NCBI GenBank assembly: GCA_025358155.1
Contig: JANYKR010000039.1
Span: 1 to 64,000 of the forward strand
Source: Betaproteobacteria bacterium
GTDB lineage: Bacteria; Pseudomonadota; Gammaproteobacteria; Burkholderiales; Burkholderiaceae_C
Reading direction: 5' to 3'
DNA length: 64,000 nt
A program made the translations under genes and the position numbers. The notes under the pieces are model-generated. The model was given only the letters and a program-made list of their open reading frames with translations. It made no database searches and was not told the DNA's origin. Numbering within the stretch: position 1 is the stretch's first letter; every line of letters begins with the position of its first letter. Positions 1-8,300 of the stretch are shown piece by piece.

Positions 1-693
1 GGCATGGCCACCAAGGCCAGCAAGGAGGCCGGTGACGGCGGCCAGGCGGTGACGCAGACGGTGGCGGCGATGAAGCAGATCGCGGCCAAGATCAGCATCG
101 TCAACGACATCGCCTACCAGACCAACCTGCTCGCCCTCAACGCTGCCATCGAGGCGGCCCGGGCGGGTGAGCACGGCAAGGGCTTTGCGGTGGTGGCGGC
201 CGAGGTGCGAAAGCTGGCCGAACGCAGCCAGGAGGCGGCCAAGGAGATTGGCGACCTGGCGGGCAACAGCGTGTCCACCGCAGAACGGGCCGGCAAGCTG
301 CTCGACGAGATCGTGCCCTCGATCCAGCGCACCAGCGAGCTGGTGCAGGAGATCGCCGCCGCGTCCAGCGAGCAAAGCCAGTCGGTGACGCAGATCGGCG
401 GCGCGATGGGCCAGCTCAGCAAAGCGACCCAGCAAAACGCCTCGGCGTCCGAGGAGTTGGCGGCCACATCCGAGGAGTTGTCGGGCCAGGCCGAGCAACT
501 GCAGCAGTCGGTGGCGTTCTTCAACCTGGGCGGCGGCGAGCCGGTGCGCAAGGGCAAGCCAGCAGCCAACGCCGGCACTGACCGACGCGCCGTCCAGTCG
601 CCGATGCGCGGCGGGGCCAAGCAAAGCGTGGCCGCGCCGCGCACGGCGGCCACCGGCACCCACGGCGGCGGCGGCAACTTCCGCCCCTACTGA
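1..693 (+). CDS. Methyl-accepting chemotaxis protein, C-terminal part (5' end outside window)
   Basis: Cytoplasmic signalling region of a chemoreceptor, which docks CheA and CheW and passes ligand state to the kinase. The frame is open from base 1, so sensor and membrane segments lie upstream; the ATG at base 4 is internal. Seen: the highly conserved hairpin tip of MCPs ([18 protein letters not shown], about residues 39-56 of the visible part), the following [15 protein letters not shown] helix, then a second helix rich in Ser/Gln/Glu typical of adaptation regions. The last 50 or so residues are a Gly/Ala/Arg-rich tail without a clear CheR-docking pentapeptide. It is the first visible gene of a chemotaxis operon continuing with cheW 10 bases downstream. 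Confidence 0.95.
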   Translation, partial: GMATKASKEAGDGGQAVTQTVAAMKQIAAKISIVNDIAYQTNLLALNAAIEAARAGEHGKGFAVVAAEVRKLAERSQEAAKEIGDLAGNSVSTAERAGKLLDEIVPSIQRTSELVQEIAAASSEQSQSVTQIGGAMGQLSKATQQNASASEELAATSEELSGQAEQLQQSVAFFNLGGGEPVRKGKPAANAGTDRRAVQSPMRGGAKQSVAAPRTAATGTHGGGGNFRPY

Positions 694-703
694 GGTGGCT
701 GCC

Positions 704-1240
704 ATGGCCGATGCCAAGCCCCCCAAGTCTGCTGCGGTGGCCCGTGGCGTACCCGACGCCCTGGCGGCGCAATACCTGACCTTCACGCTGGATGCCGAGG
801 TGTTTGGCGTGGACATCCGCAGCGTGCGCGAGATCATCCAGTACGGCACGATGACGGCGGTGCCGCTGATGCCCGACTTTGTGCGCGGCGTCATCAACCT
901 GCGTGGCGCGGTGGTGCCGGTGATCGACCTGCACGCCCGCTTCGGCCGGCCGCCGTCGGCCATCGGCGCAATGACCTGCATCGTGATCTTTGATGCGCTG
1001 CGGGGCGGCGAGCGGGTTGAGCTGGGGTTGCTGGTGGACGCGGTCAGCGAAGTGATCGACATCGCGCCCAGCCAGATCGAGGCGCCACCGAATTTTGGCA
1101 GCGCGGTGCGGCGCGACTTCATCCTGGGCATGGGCAAGGTGGGATCGCGATTTGTGATCTTGCTGGAGCCCGACAAGGCCTTTGATGTCGACGAGATGGC
1201 CCAGCTCTGCGAGGCCGCGCAAGAAGCCCTGCCGGCCTGA
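704..1240 (+). CDS. cheW: Chemotaxis coupling protein CheW
   Basis: Scaffold protein of 178 residues that links receptors to the kinase CheA. Seen: the CheW beta-barrel signatures, including YLTFTLDAEVFGVDI near the start, VREIIQY, the INLRGAVVPVIDL segment and a C-terminal VILLEPDKAF strand. I chose ATG 704 because a GAGG sequence at 692-695 sits 8 bases before it; an in-frame GTG at 695 would add three residues but would lie on that ribosome site. It lies between the MCP and cheR in the same direction, the standard context of a receptor-specific coupling protein. Confidence 0.95.
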   Translation: MADAKPPKSAAVARGVPDALAAQYLTFTLDAEVFGVDIRSVREIIQYGTMTAVPLMPDFVRGVINLRGAVVPVIDLHARFGRPPSAIGAMTCIVIFDALRGGERVELGLLVDAVSEVIDIAPSQIEAPPNFGSAVRRDFILGMGKVGSRFVILLEPDKAFDVDEMAQLCEAAQEALPA

Positions 1241-1266
1241 GCTGATTTCAACTTGAAAACTGTGCC

Positions 1267-2082
1267 ATGCAAGCCCTGACCGACCCCACCTACCGCAAGC
1301 TCACCACGCTGATGTACGACACCATCGGCCTGTCGTTGGGCGACAGCAAGAAGCCGCTGGTCTCGTCCCGCTTGTCGCAGCGCATCCAGCGGCTGGGCAT
1401 GGACGGCTTTGAAGACTATTTCGCGCTGATCGCCGGGCCTGCCGATGGCGGCGAGTTCCAGATGGCGATCGACCTGCTGACGACCAACGAGACCTACTTT
1501 TTCCGCGAGCCGGCGCACTACCAGCTGATCGAGCAAGAGCTGGCGCGCAGCAAGCCCCGCTCGCTGGCGGTCTGGAGTGCGGCCTCGTCGTTTGGCGATG
1601 AGGCCTACAGCACCGCGATGCTGCTGGCCGACCTGCAACAACAGGGCCGAATCGGGCCGGACTGGCGCATCCTGGGCACCGACATCAGCGACCGGGTGCT
1701 GCGCAGCGCCGGCGAAGCCGTCTACCCCGAGGACCGGCTGCGCAACGTCAGCCCCGAACGCCTGAAGCGCTACTGCCTGCGTGGCGACGGCAGCGCCGAA
1801 GGCCTGGTGCAGATCCAGGACAAGCTGCGCGACCGGGTTAGCTTTGGCCAGCTCAACCTGTGCCAGCCGATCGAGGGTTTGGGGCCGTTCGACATCGTCT
1901 TCTTGCGCAATGTGCTGATCTATTTTGATGCGCCGACCAAGAGCGCTGTGGTCGACCGGGTGCTCGGCCAACTGCGCCCGGGTGGGTTGTTTTTCATCGG
2001 CACGGCCGAGGGCCGGGTGCCTTGCAGCGTGGCACTGCAGACGGTGGGGCCAGGAGCCTTCCGCAAGCCGCTGGGCACCTGA
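1267..2082 (+). CDS. cheR: Chemotaxis protein methyltransferase CheR
   Basis: Transfers methyl groups from S-adenosylmethionine to glutamates of chemoreceptors during adaptation. The 271-residue length is normal. Seen: an N-terminal helical domain, the TTNETYFFREPAHY segment (about residues 75-88), the SAM-binding region WSAASSFGDEAYS (the family usually has GEE-P-YS, so Glu to Asp and Pro to Ala changes are present), LGTDIS, and the late FDIVFLRNVLIYF motif. No pentapeptide-binding TPR extension is seen. The stop codon lies one base before the cheD start, implying translational coupling. Confidence 0.95.
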   Translation: MQALTDPTYRKLTTLMYDTIGLSLGDSKKPLVSSRLSQRIQRLGMDGFEDYFALIAGPADGGEFQMAIDLLTTNETYFFREPAHYQLIEQELARSKPRSLAVWSAASSFGDEAYSTAMLLADLQQQGRIGPDWRILGTDISDRVLRSAGEAVYPEDRLRNVSPERLKRYCLRGDGSAEGLVQIQDKLRDRVSFGQLNLCQPIEGLGPFDIVFLRNVLIYFDAPTKSAVVDRVLGQLRPGGLFFIGTAEGRVPCSVALQTVGPGAFRKPLGT

Positions 2083-2083
2083 C

Positions 2084-2605
2084 ATGGCCAGCGATGGGCT
2101 TGCACGCTTCACCCCGATGCTGAACCCGCTGGCGCCAAATCCAGCCGACACGCTGCAGGTGCTGCACCCCGGCGCGGTGGTGCTGGTGCAGCGGGGCGAC
2201 AGGCTTGAGACACTGCTGGGCTCCTGCATCAGCATCATCCTGACCGACCCGCGCCGCACGCTGGCAGCGATGTGCCACATCGTGCATTCGGGCCGTGCGC
2301 CGGCAGATGCCCGGGGCGACGCCACCACCCACGCCGAGCCGGCACTGGCGGCGATGTTTGCGCTGCTGCGCCGCAGCGGCATCAACCCCTGCCAGTGTGA
2401 AGCCTATCTGTTTGGCGGCGGCAACATGTTTCCGCAGCTCTACGCGCAGGCCCATGTGGGCAGCAACAACACCGCTTGGGCGCTGGGCGCGCTGGCCGAA
2501 CTGGGCATCGACCTGGTTGGCCAGGACACCGGCGGCGATGCCTACCGGCGCATCACCTGGGCGGTGGGCCCGGACGCGCCGCAGGTTCGCCTGGGCCAGA
2601 CCTGA
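2084..2605 (+). CDS. cheD: Chemoreceptor glutamine deamidase CheD
   Basis: Deamidates glutamines on chemoreceptors and in many bacteria feeds back on CheC/CheA signalling. Seen in 173 residues: the catalytic Cys in LLGSCISI (Cys48) and the His in MCHIVHSG (His65) separated by the usual 17 residues, then FGGGNMF near the middle, all family hallmarks. The ATG at 2084 directly follows the cheR stop. An upstream extension of the same frame runs through cheR and is not coding. Position between cheR and cheB is the common arrangement in betaproteobacterial chemotaxis operons. Confidence 0.93.
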   Translation: MASDGLARFTPMLNPLAPNPADTLQVLHPGAVVLVQRGDRLETLLGSCISIILTDPRRTLAAMCHIVHSGRAPADARGDATTHAEPALAAMFALLRRSGINPCQCEAYLFGGGNMFPQLYAQAHVGSNNTAWALGALAELGIDLVGQDTGGDAYRRITWAVGPDAPQVRLGQT

Positions 2606-2614
2606 GGACTTTTC

Positions 2615-3703
2615 ATGGCGATCAAGGTTTATGTGGTGGACGACTCCGCCGTGGTGCGCCAGACGCTGATGCACCTGCTGTCGGGCGACCCGGAGATCGA
2701 GCTGATGGGCAGCGCGCCCAACCCGCTGATCGCTGGCCCGGCGATCCGCAAGAACCGGCCCGACGTGCTGCTGCTCGACATCGAGATGCCCGGCATGGAC
2801 GGTTTGACCTTCTTGCGCCAGGTGATGGCCGAGTCGCCGATCCCCACGGTCATCTGCTCGACCCTGAGCACCCACGGCGGCGCGGTGGCGCTGGAGGCCC
2901 TGGCCGCCGGTGCCGTGGCGGTGGTGGCCAAGCCACGCTTGGGGCTCAAGCAGTTTCTCGAGGACTCCCGGCGCGAGCTGGTGCAAACGCTCAAGTCTGC
3001 CGCCCGCTCGCGGCCACGCGCCGGCCTGGTGGCCGGGCCCAGGCTGGCCAGCCAGGGTGCAACGGCCGCGGCAGCCCCCAGCCGCCCGCTGCCAAGCCGG
3101 TCGGCGGACGGTGGCCTGCACGCGCTGGCGGTGAACAAACCCGTGGTGATCGGTAGCTCCACCGGCGGCACCCAGGCGCTGGAGCTGGTGCTCACCGCCT
3201 TGCCCGGCGACGCGCCCGGCATCGCCATCACCCAGCACATGCCGGAGAAGTTCACCGCGATGTACGCCGAGCGGCTCAACGGCCTGTGCGCCATGAATGT
3301 GCGCGAGGCCAAGAACGGCGACCGGCTGGAGCGCGGCGTGGTGCTGATCGCTCCGGGCGGGCGCCATCTTCAGCTGCGCAAGGCTGGCGGCCAGTACTTT
3401 GCCGTGGTGATCGACGGCCCGCCGGTCAACCGCCACAAACCGTCGGTCGACGTGTTGTTTCGCTCAGCCGCCGACTGCGCCGGACGCGACGTGCTGGCCA
3501 TCATCCTGACCGGCATGGGCGACGACGGCGCCCGAGGCATGAAGCAATTGCACGACCTCGGCGCCCGCACCATCGCCCAGGACGAGGCCAGCTGCGTCGT
3601 CTTCGGCATGCCCAAGGAGGCGATTGCGCTGGGCGCGGTGGACGATGTGATGTCCATCAACCAGGTGGCCCGCGCCATCCTGGCGTTTGACGCCAGGGGC
3701 TGA
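2615..3703 (+). CDS. cheB: Chemotaxis response regulator protein-glutamate methylesterase CheB
   Basis: Removes methyl groups from receptor glutamates; activity rises when CheA phosphorylates its receiver domain. Seen in 362 residues: receiver domain with acidic pair Asp9-Asp10, phosphoacceptor Asp55 in LLLDIEMPGMDG, and a Lys near 106; a linker at about 130-170; then the esterase domain with catalytic Ser182 (GSSTGG), His208 (TQHMP) and Asp304 (TGMGDDG). The last 45 codons recur as a decayed copy at 6247-6385, and the stop codon lies inside the first copy of a hairpin repeat starting at 3700. Confidence 0.96.
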   Translation: MAIKVYVVDDSAVVRQTLMHLLSGDPEIELMGSAPNPLIAGPAIRKNRPDVLLLDIEMPGMDGLTFLRQVMAESPIPTVICSTLSTHGGAVALEALAAGAVAVVAKPRLGLKQFLEDSRRELVQTLKSAARSRPRAGLVAGPRLASQGATAAAAPSRPLPSRSADGGLHALAVNKPVVIGSSTGGTQALELVLTALPGDAPGIAITQHMPEKFTAMYAERLNGLCAMNVREAKNGDRLERGVVLIAPGGRHLQLRKAGGQYFAVVIDGPPVNRHKPSVDVLFRSAADCAGRDVLAIILTGMGDDGARGMKQLHDLGARTIAQDEASCVVFGMPKEAIALGAVDDVMSINQVARAILAFDARG

Positions 3704-3842
3704 GCCCGCGCTCAGGCCCCGGAAGGGGCCTGTGGCTGGCGAAGGCCCAAGGGCGATACCAGCGATTGGGCTGAGCCCGCGCTCAGGCCCCGACAAGGGG
3801 CCTGTGGCTGGCGAAGGCCCAAGGGCGATACCAGCGATTGGG
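3700..3842 (+). repeat. Two tandem copies of a 71/72-bp hairpin-rich repeat (REP-like)
   Basis: Copy 1 is 3700-3770 and copy 2 is 3771-3842. They are nearly identical, differing by a one-base insertion in one loop. Each unit holds a TGAGC/GCTCA hairpin and an 8-bp stem CAGGCCCC/GGGGCCTG with a 4-5 base loop. A third copy begins at 3843 but diverges after about 8 bases. There is no T-run, so classic termination is unlikely. The first copy starts inside the cheB stop region. It resembles repetitive extragenic palindromes; I cannot see whether it recurs elsewhere in the genome. Confidence 0.8.
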
Positions 3843-4258
3843 CTGAGCGAAGCGCGTTGCACCGGGCTGCGAATGGCCAGGCGACGGCGCGGTGGGCAAA
3901 CATTTTGAAGCGAGCCCGCTTTCATCAGCGTTATTGATCCGGTACGGAACAGGTTGGCGCTCGCGCCCGTGCGTAATCCCCTACTTGAATGGGCGTTGCC
4001 ATGGTTGCCAGCGGTTCGGGCACTCGCTAAACTAAAAAGCCAATTGGGGTACTGAATGGCACCCGGTGAAATGTCAAACCCGCGCCAGCGGTGTTCACAT
4101 CCCAGCATGATTGCGGCGGCCAACGGGCTGTCGCATGGGTTCGGCTTTATCGACAGCCGACCCTGGTCACAGCGCGGTTGCCTGCCCCAACCCTGCCCCA
4201 GTGGGGCACCGATCATTCTGTCGAACCCATTTTGTTGCCACCCACCGAAAGGTAAAAT
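3843..4258. other. Intergenic region between the repeats and the dehydrogenase gene
   Basis: About 416 bases with no convincing gene. It holds the beginning of a third, broken hairpin-repeat copy, a sigma70-like promoter (4005-4033) and a predicted leader of about 220 bases before the dehydrogenase start, ending with a GAAAGG ribosome site at 4247-4252. Short open frames here lack ribosome sites and recognizable protein sequence. Confidence 0.6.
4005..4033 (+). promoter_or_regulatory. Sigma70-like promoter for the dehydrogenase/cytochrome pair
   Basis: TTGCCA (4005-4010, five of six matches to the -35 consensus), a 17-base spacer, then TAAACT (4028-4033, four of six to -10). It faces the dehydrogenase gene at 4259, giving a long leader. 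Match by eye only. Confidence 0.45.
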
Positions 4259-5464
4259 ATGTACCCAATTCCTCGGATTTCAACTTGCGTCGCGGCCGTG
4301 GCGTTGCTGTGCGCCTCCACAGTTTCATCGGCCCAGGAAGCCGAACCTGGCTGGGCCAAGGGCCGGCCCAAGACCGATGTGGCCATGAAAATGGCGCCAG
4401 TGCCGGCATTCCCGATTCCGACCGCCGCCGAAGACCTGCCCACCAAGAAATTCAAGCTGCCACCGGGCTTCAAGGTCGAGACCTGGGCCTCGGGCGTGCT
4501 CGATGCGCGCGCGCTGCGTGAGGGCGCCAAGGGCAATATCTTCGTCAGCACGCTGTTCGTTGCCAACAAGGTCTACGTACTGCCCGAAAAGGCGGTCAAC
4601 GGCAAGCGCGAACCCAAAGTCATCATCGACAAGACTGAACAGGCCACCGGCATCGAGTTTCACAAGGGTTCTTTGTTTTTTGCCACCAACAAGAAGATCG
4701 TGCGTTACGACAACGTCGAAGACAAGCTCGATAACCTGGGTGCGCCGTCGGCAGTATTGACCGACAAACTGCCAGGGGGCAGCGATCACAGTTGGAAGTT
4801 CCTGCGAATCCACGACAACAAGCTCTACTACGGTATTGGTGCGCCTTGCAATATCTGTGATCCGGGCGATTATGCGAAGATTTACCGCATGAACCTCGAC
4901 GGAACGGGCAATGAAACCATCGCCTCGGGCGTGCGCAACTCACTTGGCATGGATTTCGATCCGAAAACCGGCGATCTCTGGTACACCAACAACGGCCGCG
5001 ACTGGATGAGTGAAGAGTTGCCGAACGACACCTTGAACCATGTCACCCAGCCCGGCAAGCAACACTTTGGCTTTCCGTATTGTCACCAGGGCGACATCCC
5101 CGACCCTGAGTTTGGCTGGGGTAAGTCGTGTGATGATTACGCCAAGCCGGTCGCTTTCACCGGGCCGCACGCTGGCACGCTCGGCCTGAAGTTCTACACC
5201 GGCAAGATGTTTCCGGCAAAGTACCAAGGGGCGATGTTCATCGCTCGTCATGGCCCGTGGAACCGCACCAAGAAGTACGCTGACGTGATGGTCGCGTTCC
5301 CTGACGGCAAAGGCGGTGCAAAGCTCGAACCGTTCATGACCGGTTTCGTCGAAAACAATGGTTACCTCGGTCGTCCGGTCGACTTTCTGGTGATGAAGGA
5401 TGGCTCGCTGCTGGTCAGCGACGACCACGCTGGCGCGATTTACCGCATCAGCTACGGTGGCTAG
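4259..5464 (+). CDS. Secreted glucose/sorbosone dehydrogenase-like (PQQ-type beta-propeller) protein
   Basis: Predicted periplasmic sugar or alcohol dehydrogenase of the L-sorbosone dehydrogenase / GSDH family, six-bladed propellers that use PQQ. Seen in 401 residues: a signal peptide ending near ASTVSSAQ (about residue 26), the entry KFKLPPGFKVETWASGV, a CNICDPGDY segment (an extra Cys pair), GVRNSLGMDFDPKTGDLWYTNNGRD, HGPWNRTKK and a C-terminal DDHAGAIYRISY strand. ATG 4259 has GAAAGG 6 bases upstream. The next gene is a diheme cytochrome c, the likely electron acceptor. Base composition appears lower in GC than neighbours. Substrate is unknown. Confidence 0.85.
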   Translation: MYPIPRISTCVAAVALLCASTVSSAQEAEPGWAKGRPKTDVAMKMAPVPAFPIPTAAEDLPTKKFKLPPGFKVETWASGVLDARALREGAKGNIFVSTLFVANKVYVLPEKAVNGKREPKVIIDKTEQATGIEFHKGSLFFATNKKIVRYDNVEDKLDNLGAPSAVLTDKLPGGSDHSWKFLRIHDNKLYYGIGAPCNICDPGDYAKIYRMNLDGTGNETIASGVRNSLGMDFDPKTGDLWYTNNGRDWMSEELPNDTLNHVTQPGKQHFGFPYCHQGDIPDPEFGWGKSCDDYAKPVAFTGPHAGTLGLKFYTGKMFPAKYQGAMFIARHGPWNRTKKYADVMVAFPDGKGGAKLEPFMTGFVENNGYLGRPVDFLVMKDGSLLVSDDHAGAIYRISYGG

Positions 5465-5468
5465 TGGC

Positions 5469-6125
5469 GTGACGGCGTGGCGGCGCCTTGCGGCGGCAGC
5501 TGTCTGGGTGTCGCTCGGGCTGGGGGTTGCCCTGCCCAGCGGCGCGCAGACCGACAAGGCGGCCGGCGGGGTTGCGGCGACTGCAGGCAATGCCCGCAAT
5601 GCCGTCTACGCCGAGCGCTTCCGCACCGTTTGCGCAGCCTGCCACGGCGGTGATGGGCGCAGCGAGATGGCCGGTACACCGGTGCTGGCTGGCCAGCATT
5701 CGCTCTACGCCATCACGCAGCTGTTTCTGTTCCGTGAGGGGCGTCGCAGCAATGAAGCGATGGTCGGATTGGCCAAGCAGATGAAAGATGCCGATCTGCG
5801 CGGCTTCTCCGACTTCATCGGCACGCTGGCACCGGTGCCGGCGCCTGCCCCAGCCATGCCGCTCGATGCGGCGCGCATGAAAAGGGGCCAAGTTCTCGCC
5901 CAGGAGCACAAATGCGTTTTTTGCCACGGCGCTGAACTGGACGGCGGCCAGGGCGTGCCGCGCATCGGTGGCCAGAAAGAGGACTACGTGCTCATGACGC
6001 TGCAGGGTTACAAGTCTGGCGAACGTCCGGCCTACACGCGCGCAATGCCCGAGGCCTTGAGTCAAGTGCCGACAGCAGACCTCGACTTGCTGGCCTACTA
6101 CGTCGCCAACTTCAGCAGCAAATAG
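5469..6125 (+). CDS. Secreted diheme cytochrome c
   Basis: Class I-type periplasmic electron carrier of 218 residues. Seen: signal peptide 1-27 (Ala-rich, ending SGAQ), heme site one Cys55-Ala-Ala-Cys58-His59, heme site two Cys149-Val-Phe-Cys152-His153, and a Pro/Ala linker around 121-131 between the two domains, as in the c553/c4-like duplicated family. The GTG at 5469 gives a proper signal peptide and lies 4 bases after the dehydrogenase stop; an earlier in-frame GTG at 5457 overlaps that gene. Inferred role: it takes electrons from the upstream dehydrogenase and passes them to the respiratory chain. Confidence 0.88.
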   Translation: MTAWRRLAAAAVWVSLGLGVALPSGAQTDKAAGGVAATAGNARNAVYAERFRTVCAACHGGDGRSEMAGTPVLAGQHSLYAITQLFLFREGRRSNEAMVGLAKQMKDADLRGFSDFIGTLAPVPAPAPAMPLDAARMKRGQVLAQEHKCVFCHGAELDGGQGVPRIGGQKEDYVLMTLQGYKSGERPAYTRAMPEALSQVPTADLDLLAYYVANFSSK

Positions 6126-6566
6126 CGGCCCGACCCCAGGCGCCGCAAAACACTGCATCGCCGGCCTACCCCAGGTCGATGGATTGACGCTCACCGCGCT
6201 TTGGCTTCAAGCGGCGACCGACCTTTGACCTCCCGCGTACGCCGTGCCCGCGACGTCGCCCAGTACGAAGCCCGCTGCGCCTCCTTTGGCATGCCCAAGC
6301 AGGCGATTGCGCTGGTCGCGGTGGACGGTGTGATGTCGATCAACCCGGTGGCCTGCGCCATCCCGGCGTTTGACGCCCGGGGCTGCATCACGGCGCACCC
6401 CACCCGCGCCTGCACGCCCCCCTAGTTTCAGCAGCCAATTCGGCCGGCATCGGGGCAGGCACCGGACAGGTCGGTGGCTGCCCTGACCCACAATCAATGC
6501 ACCGGGTGGCTGGGCCGCGCAGCGGGCGTGGCAACTGCACCGACCCGGATTGTTGAGGGGCAGGCA
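6126..6566. other. Intergenic region holding a cheB remnant
   Basis: About 440 bases between the cytochrome gene and the peroxidase operon. The only recognizable content is the decayed cheB 3' copy (6247-6385). The remainder shows no gene or strong promoter that I can support; a GAGGGG ribosome site precedes the gene at 6567. Confidence 0.6.
6247..6385 (+). pseudogene. Decayed duplicate of the 3' end of cheB
   Basis: Aligns base for base without gaps to the end of cheB (about 3565-3703), with roughly 18 mismatches over 139 bases by hand count. The translation keeps FGMPK-AIAL-AVD-VMSIN and AFDARG but lacks the rest of CheB, has no start and reads past the original stop position. It lies in direct orientation relative to cheB on the far side of the dehydrogenase/cytochrome pair, so the pair is bracketed by two copies of this sequence. 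Confidence 0.85.
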
Positions 6567-7232
6567 ATGAGCAATGTGGCCGGCAAAGCCTATGCGATGA
6601 ACGTGCTGACGCCAATGCGCCCGCGCATGACCTGGATCAACACGCTGATCTTCATCGCCTCGCGCGCCTTGCCCGACCAGTTGGCCGGCTTGATGGGCTT
6701 GTCGATCATCCACTTTGCGCGCTGGTTCATGGTCAAGCGCGACCAATGGCCCGACCTCGGCCAGGGGCCGGAGACGCTGAACAACGATTACATGATGTTC
6801 TGCAGCAACTTCAACGGCACCTGGGACCAGTACATCGACGCCTTCTCCGACGGCCTGCCCAACGGCCTGGATTTGTTCTGGTACTCCTCCACCAAGTACC
6901 CCGGCTCGATTCCGATCACGCCGTTCAAGAACTACATCCGCGCCAACCAGCTCGACACCGACTACTACTACAACGCCACCCCCGGCTCGGCCCAGCGCGA
7001 CATCAAATGCGCCATGCGGCTGCGCGGCACGGTGCTGGCCCTGGCCGAGCGCCACGCCAGCAGCACACCCGAGCAGTTTGCGGCGGCCTGGACGGCGGCT
7101 TTGGTGGCAGTGCAAAACGACCTGGGCTCACCCGGTTACGCGCCAGTGGCCAGCAATGACACCACCCATGCCGACCGGCACCGCCAGGCATTTGTCGAAG
7201 CCCGCTGGGGCAAGCCCCGACAAGGAGCTTGA
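6567..7232 (+). CDS. Uncharacterized protein of a DyP peroxidase operon
   Basis: I do not recognise a named family. The 221-residue protein has no signal peptide. Seen: a MTWINTLIFIASR start, IHFARWFMVKR at about 52-62, NDYMMFCSNFNGTWDQYIDAFSD at about 75-97 (aromatic and acidic), and a helical C-terminus. The pattern of a strand ending IHFARW followed by a MMFxSNFxGxW strand-helix is reminiscent of dimeric alpha/beta-barrel folds, the fold class of DyP peroxidases, but this is weak. ATG 6567 is preceded by GAGGGG; the next gene starts 2 bases after the stop. Confidence 0.75.
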   Translation: MSNVAGKAYAMNVLTPMRPRMTWINTLIFIASRALPDQLAGLMGLSIIHFARWFMVKRDQWPDLGQGPETLNNDYMMFCSNFNGTWDQYIDAFSDGLPNGLDLFWYSSTKYPGSIPITPFKNYIRANQLDTDYYYNATPGSAQRDIKCAMRLRGTVLALAERHASSTPEQFAAAWTAALVAVQNDLGSPGYAPVASNDTTHADRHRQAFVEARWGKPRQGA

Positions 7233-7234
7233 AC

Positions 7235-8242
7235 ATGGCCAACATCGACGGCGGGCACTACTTTCTCACCACCCTGATCCCCGTGCGCGACGGGCCGGTG
7301 CAGCGCACCGATGGCAGCTTCACGGCCCCCAGCCACCTGTTGCGCGAGGCCCTGGCCAGCCTGCCCACGGCCCAGCAAAGCCCGGCAAGCGTGCAAGCAG
7401 GGTTCTCCAGCCCGTTTTCACGCTGCACCCGCACCCACTTCGTGCGGGCGGTGGTGATCGACCAGCCGATGTACAACGGCCGCGATGGCGGCAATGCGCT
7501 CAAGCAGGCGCTGCGCCGCGTCAACCTGCTGGCCCAGCAACCGGTGGACAACCTGTCGCGCCCTTACCTGATGTTCAACGCCGACTTCGACGCCCGGGAG
7601 GAAGAGGCCGACGGCGGGCTGGCGAGCTGGGCTGCCGGCCTGTGGGACCGCACCGAGCCCGAATTGCGGGCCATTTTCGAGGCCTGCGTGGGCTTCGATC
7701 AGGTCAACAGCGGCGCGGCTTTTGCCGGCTGGCTCAAGCGCTGCCAGTTGGTGACCACGATGAGCTTCAACGACTACTGCGTGCCCACGCCCAGCTTCGA
7801 GGGCTACTACACCTTGCACAGCTGGGGCAAGGGCGTGGCCATCGGCATCGGGCTGTTGATCTTGCTGGCGGTTTGGGCGGTGCTGGCGCTGCAGTGCAGC
7901 GGCTGGTGGCTGCTGCTGGCGGTGCCGGCGGCGGCGCTGATCGGCATCGTCGCCGGCCTGGCGGTGCTGTGGCACAAGGGCAGCCAGCCGTTTCCGACAG
8001 GCGCCCACACCGACCTGCCTTCGATCCTCAAGGCCCTGCATGTGCAGCAGCGTTTTGCCTTGCTCGCCGCCGAGTTGCAAAGCGCCGACGCCGCCACCGT
8101 GCACCGCCGCTTTGGCGAGTTTGTGCAGCAGGTGCAGCCCGCCCAGCTCAGCGCGCCCACCCAGGCGCCGGGGGTCATCCGGTCCGACGGGGTGGAACTG
8201 GTGACACACCAGCATGTGCCCCAGAAGGCGGAGGCGGCATGA
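7235..8242 (+). CDS. Uncharacterized membrane-anchored protein of a DyP peroxidase operon
   Basis: A 335-residue protein of unknown function. Seen: an N-terminal soluble part with THFVRAVVIDQPMYNGR and RPYLMFNADFDA segments, again suggestive of a ferredoxin-like/dimeric barrel fold; two adjacent hydrophobic helices at about 201-218 and 222-244; then a soluble C-terminal part. It therefore probably sits in the inner membrane with both ends on one side. The AAGGAG at 7222-7227 lies 7 bases before ATG 7235. It lies between another unknown gene and the peroxidase and may anchor or assist it. Confidence 0.75.
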   Translation: MANIDGGHYFLTTLIPVRDGPVQRTDGSFTAPSHLLREALASLPTAQQSPASVQAGFSSPFSRCTRTHFVRAVVIDQPMYNGRDGGNALKQALRRVNLLAQQPVDNLSRPYLMFNADFDAREEEADGGLASWAAGLWDRTEPELRAIFEACVGFDQVNSGAAFAGWLKRCQLVTTMSFNDYCVPTPSFEGYYTLHSWGKGVAIGIGLLILLAVWAVLALQCSGWWLLLAVPAAALIGIVAGLAVLWHKGSQPFPTGAHTDLPSILKALHVQQRFALLAAELQSADAATVHRRFGEFVQQVQPAQLSAPTQAPGVIRSDGVELVTHQHVPQKAEAA

Positions 8243-8300
8243 CACCGCACGGCCGCACCTCGAACCCAGCAGCCGCAGCGCCCGGCAGGGAGAATTCTTG

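Noticed and set aside
3700..3842. Possible CRISPR array
   Set aside because: The units are directly adjacent with no spacers and contain several hairpins, so they are tandem repeats.
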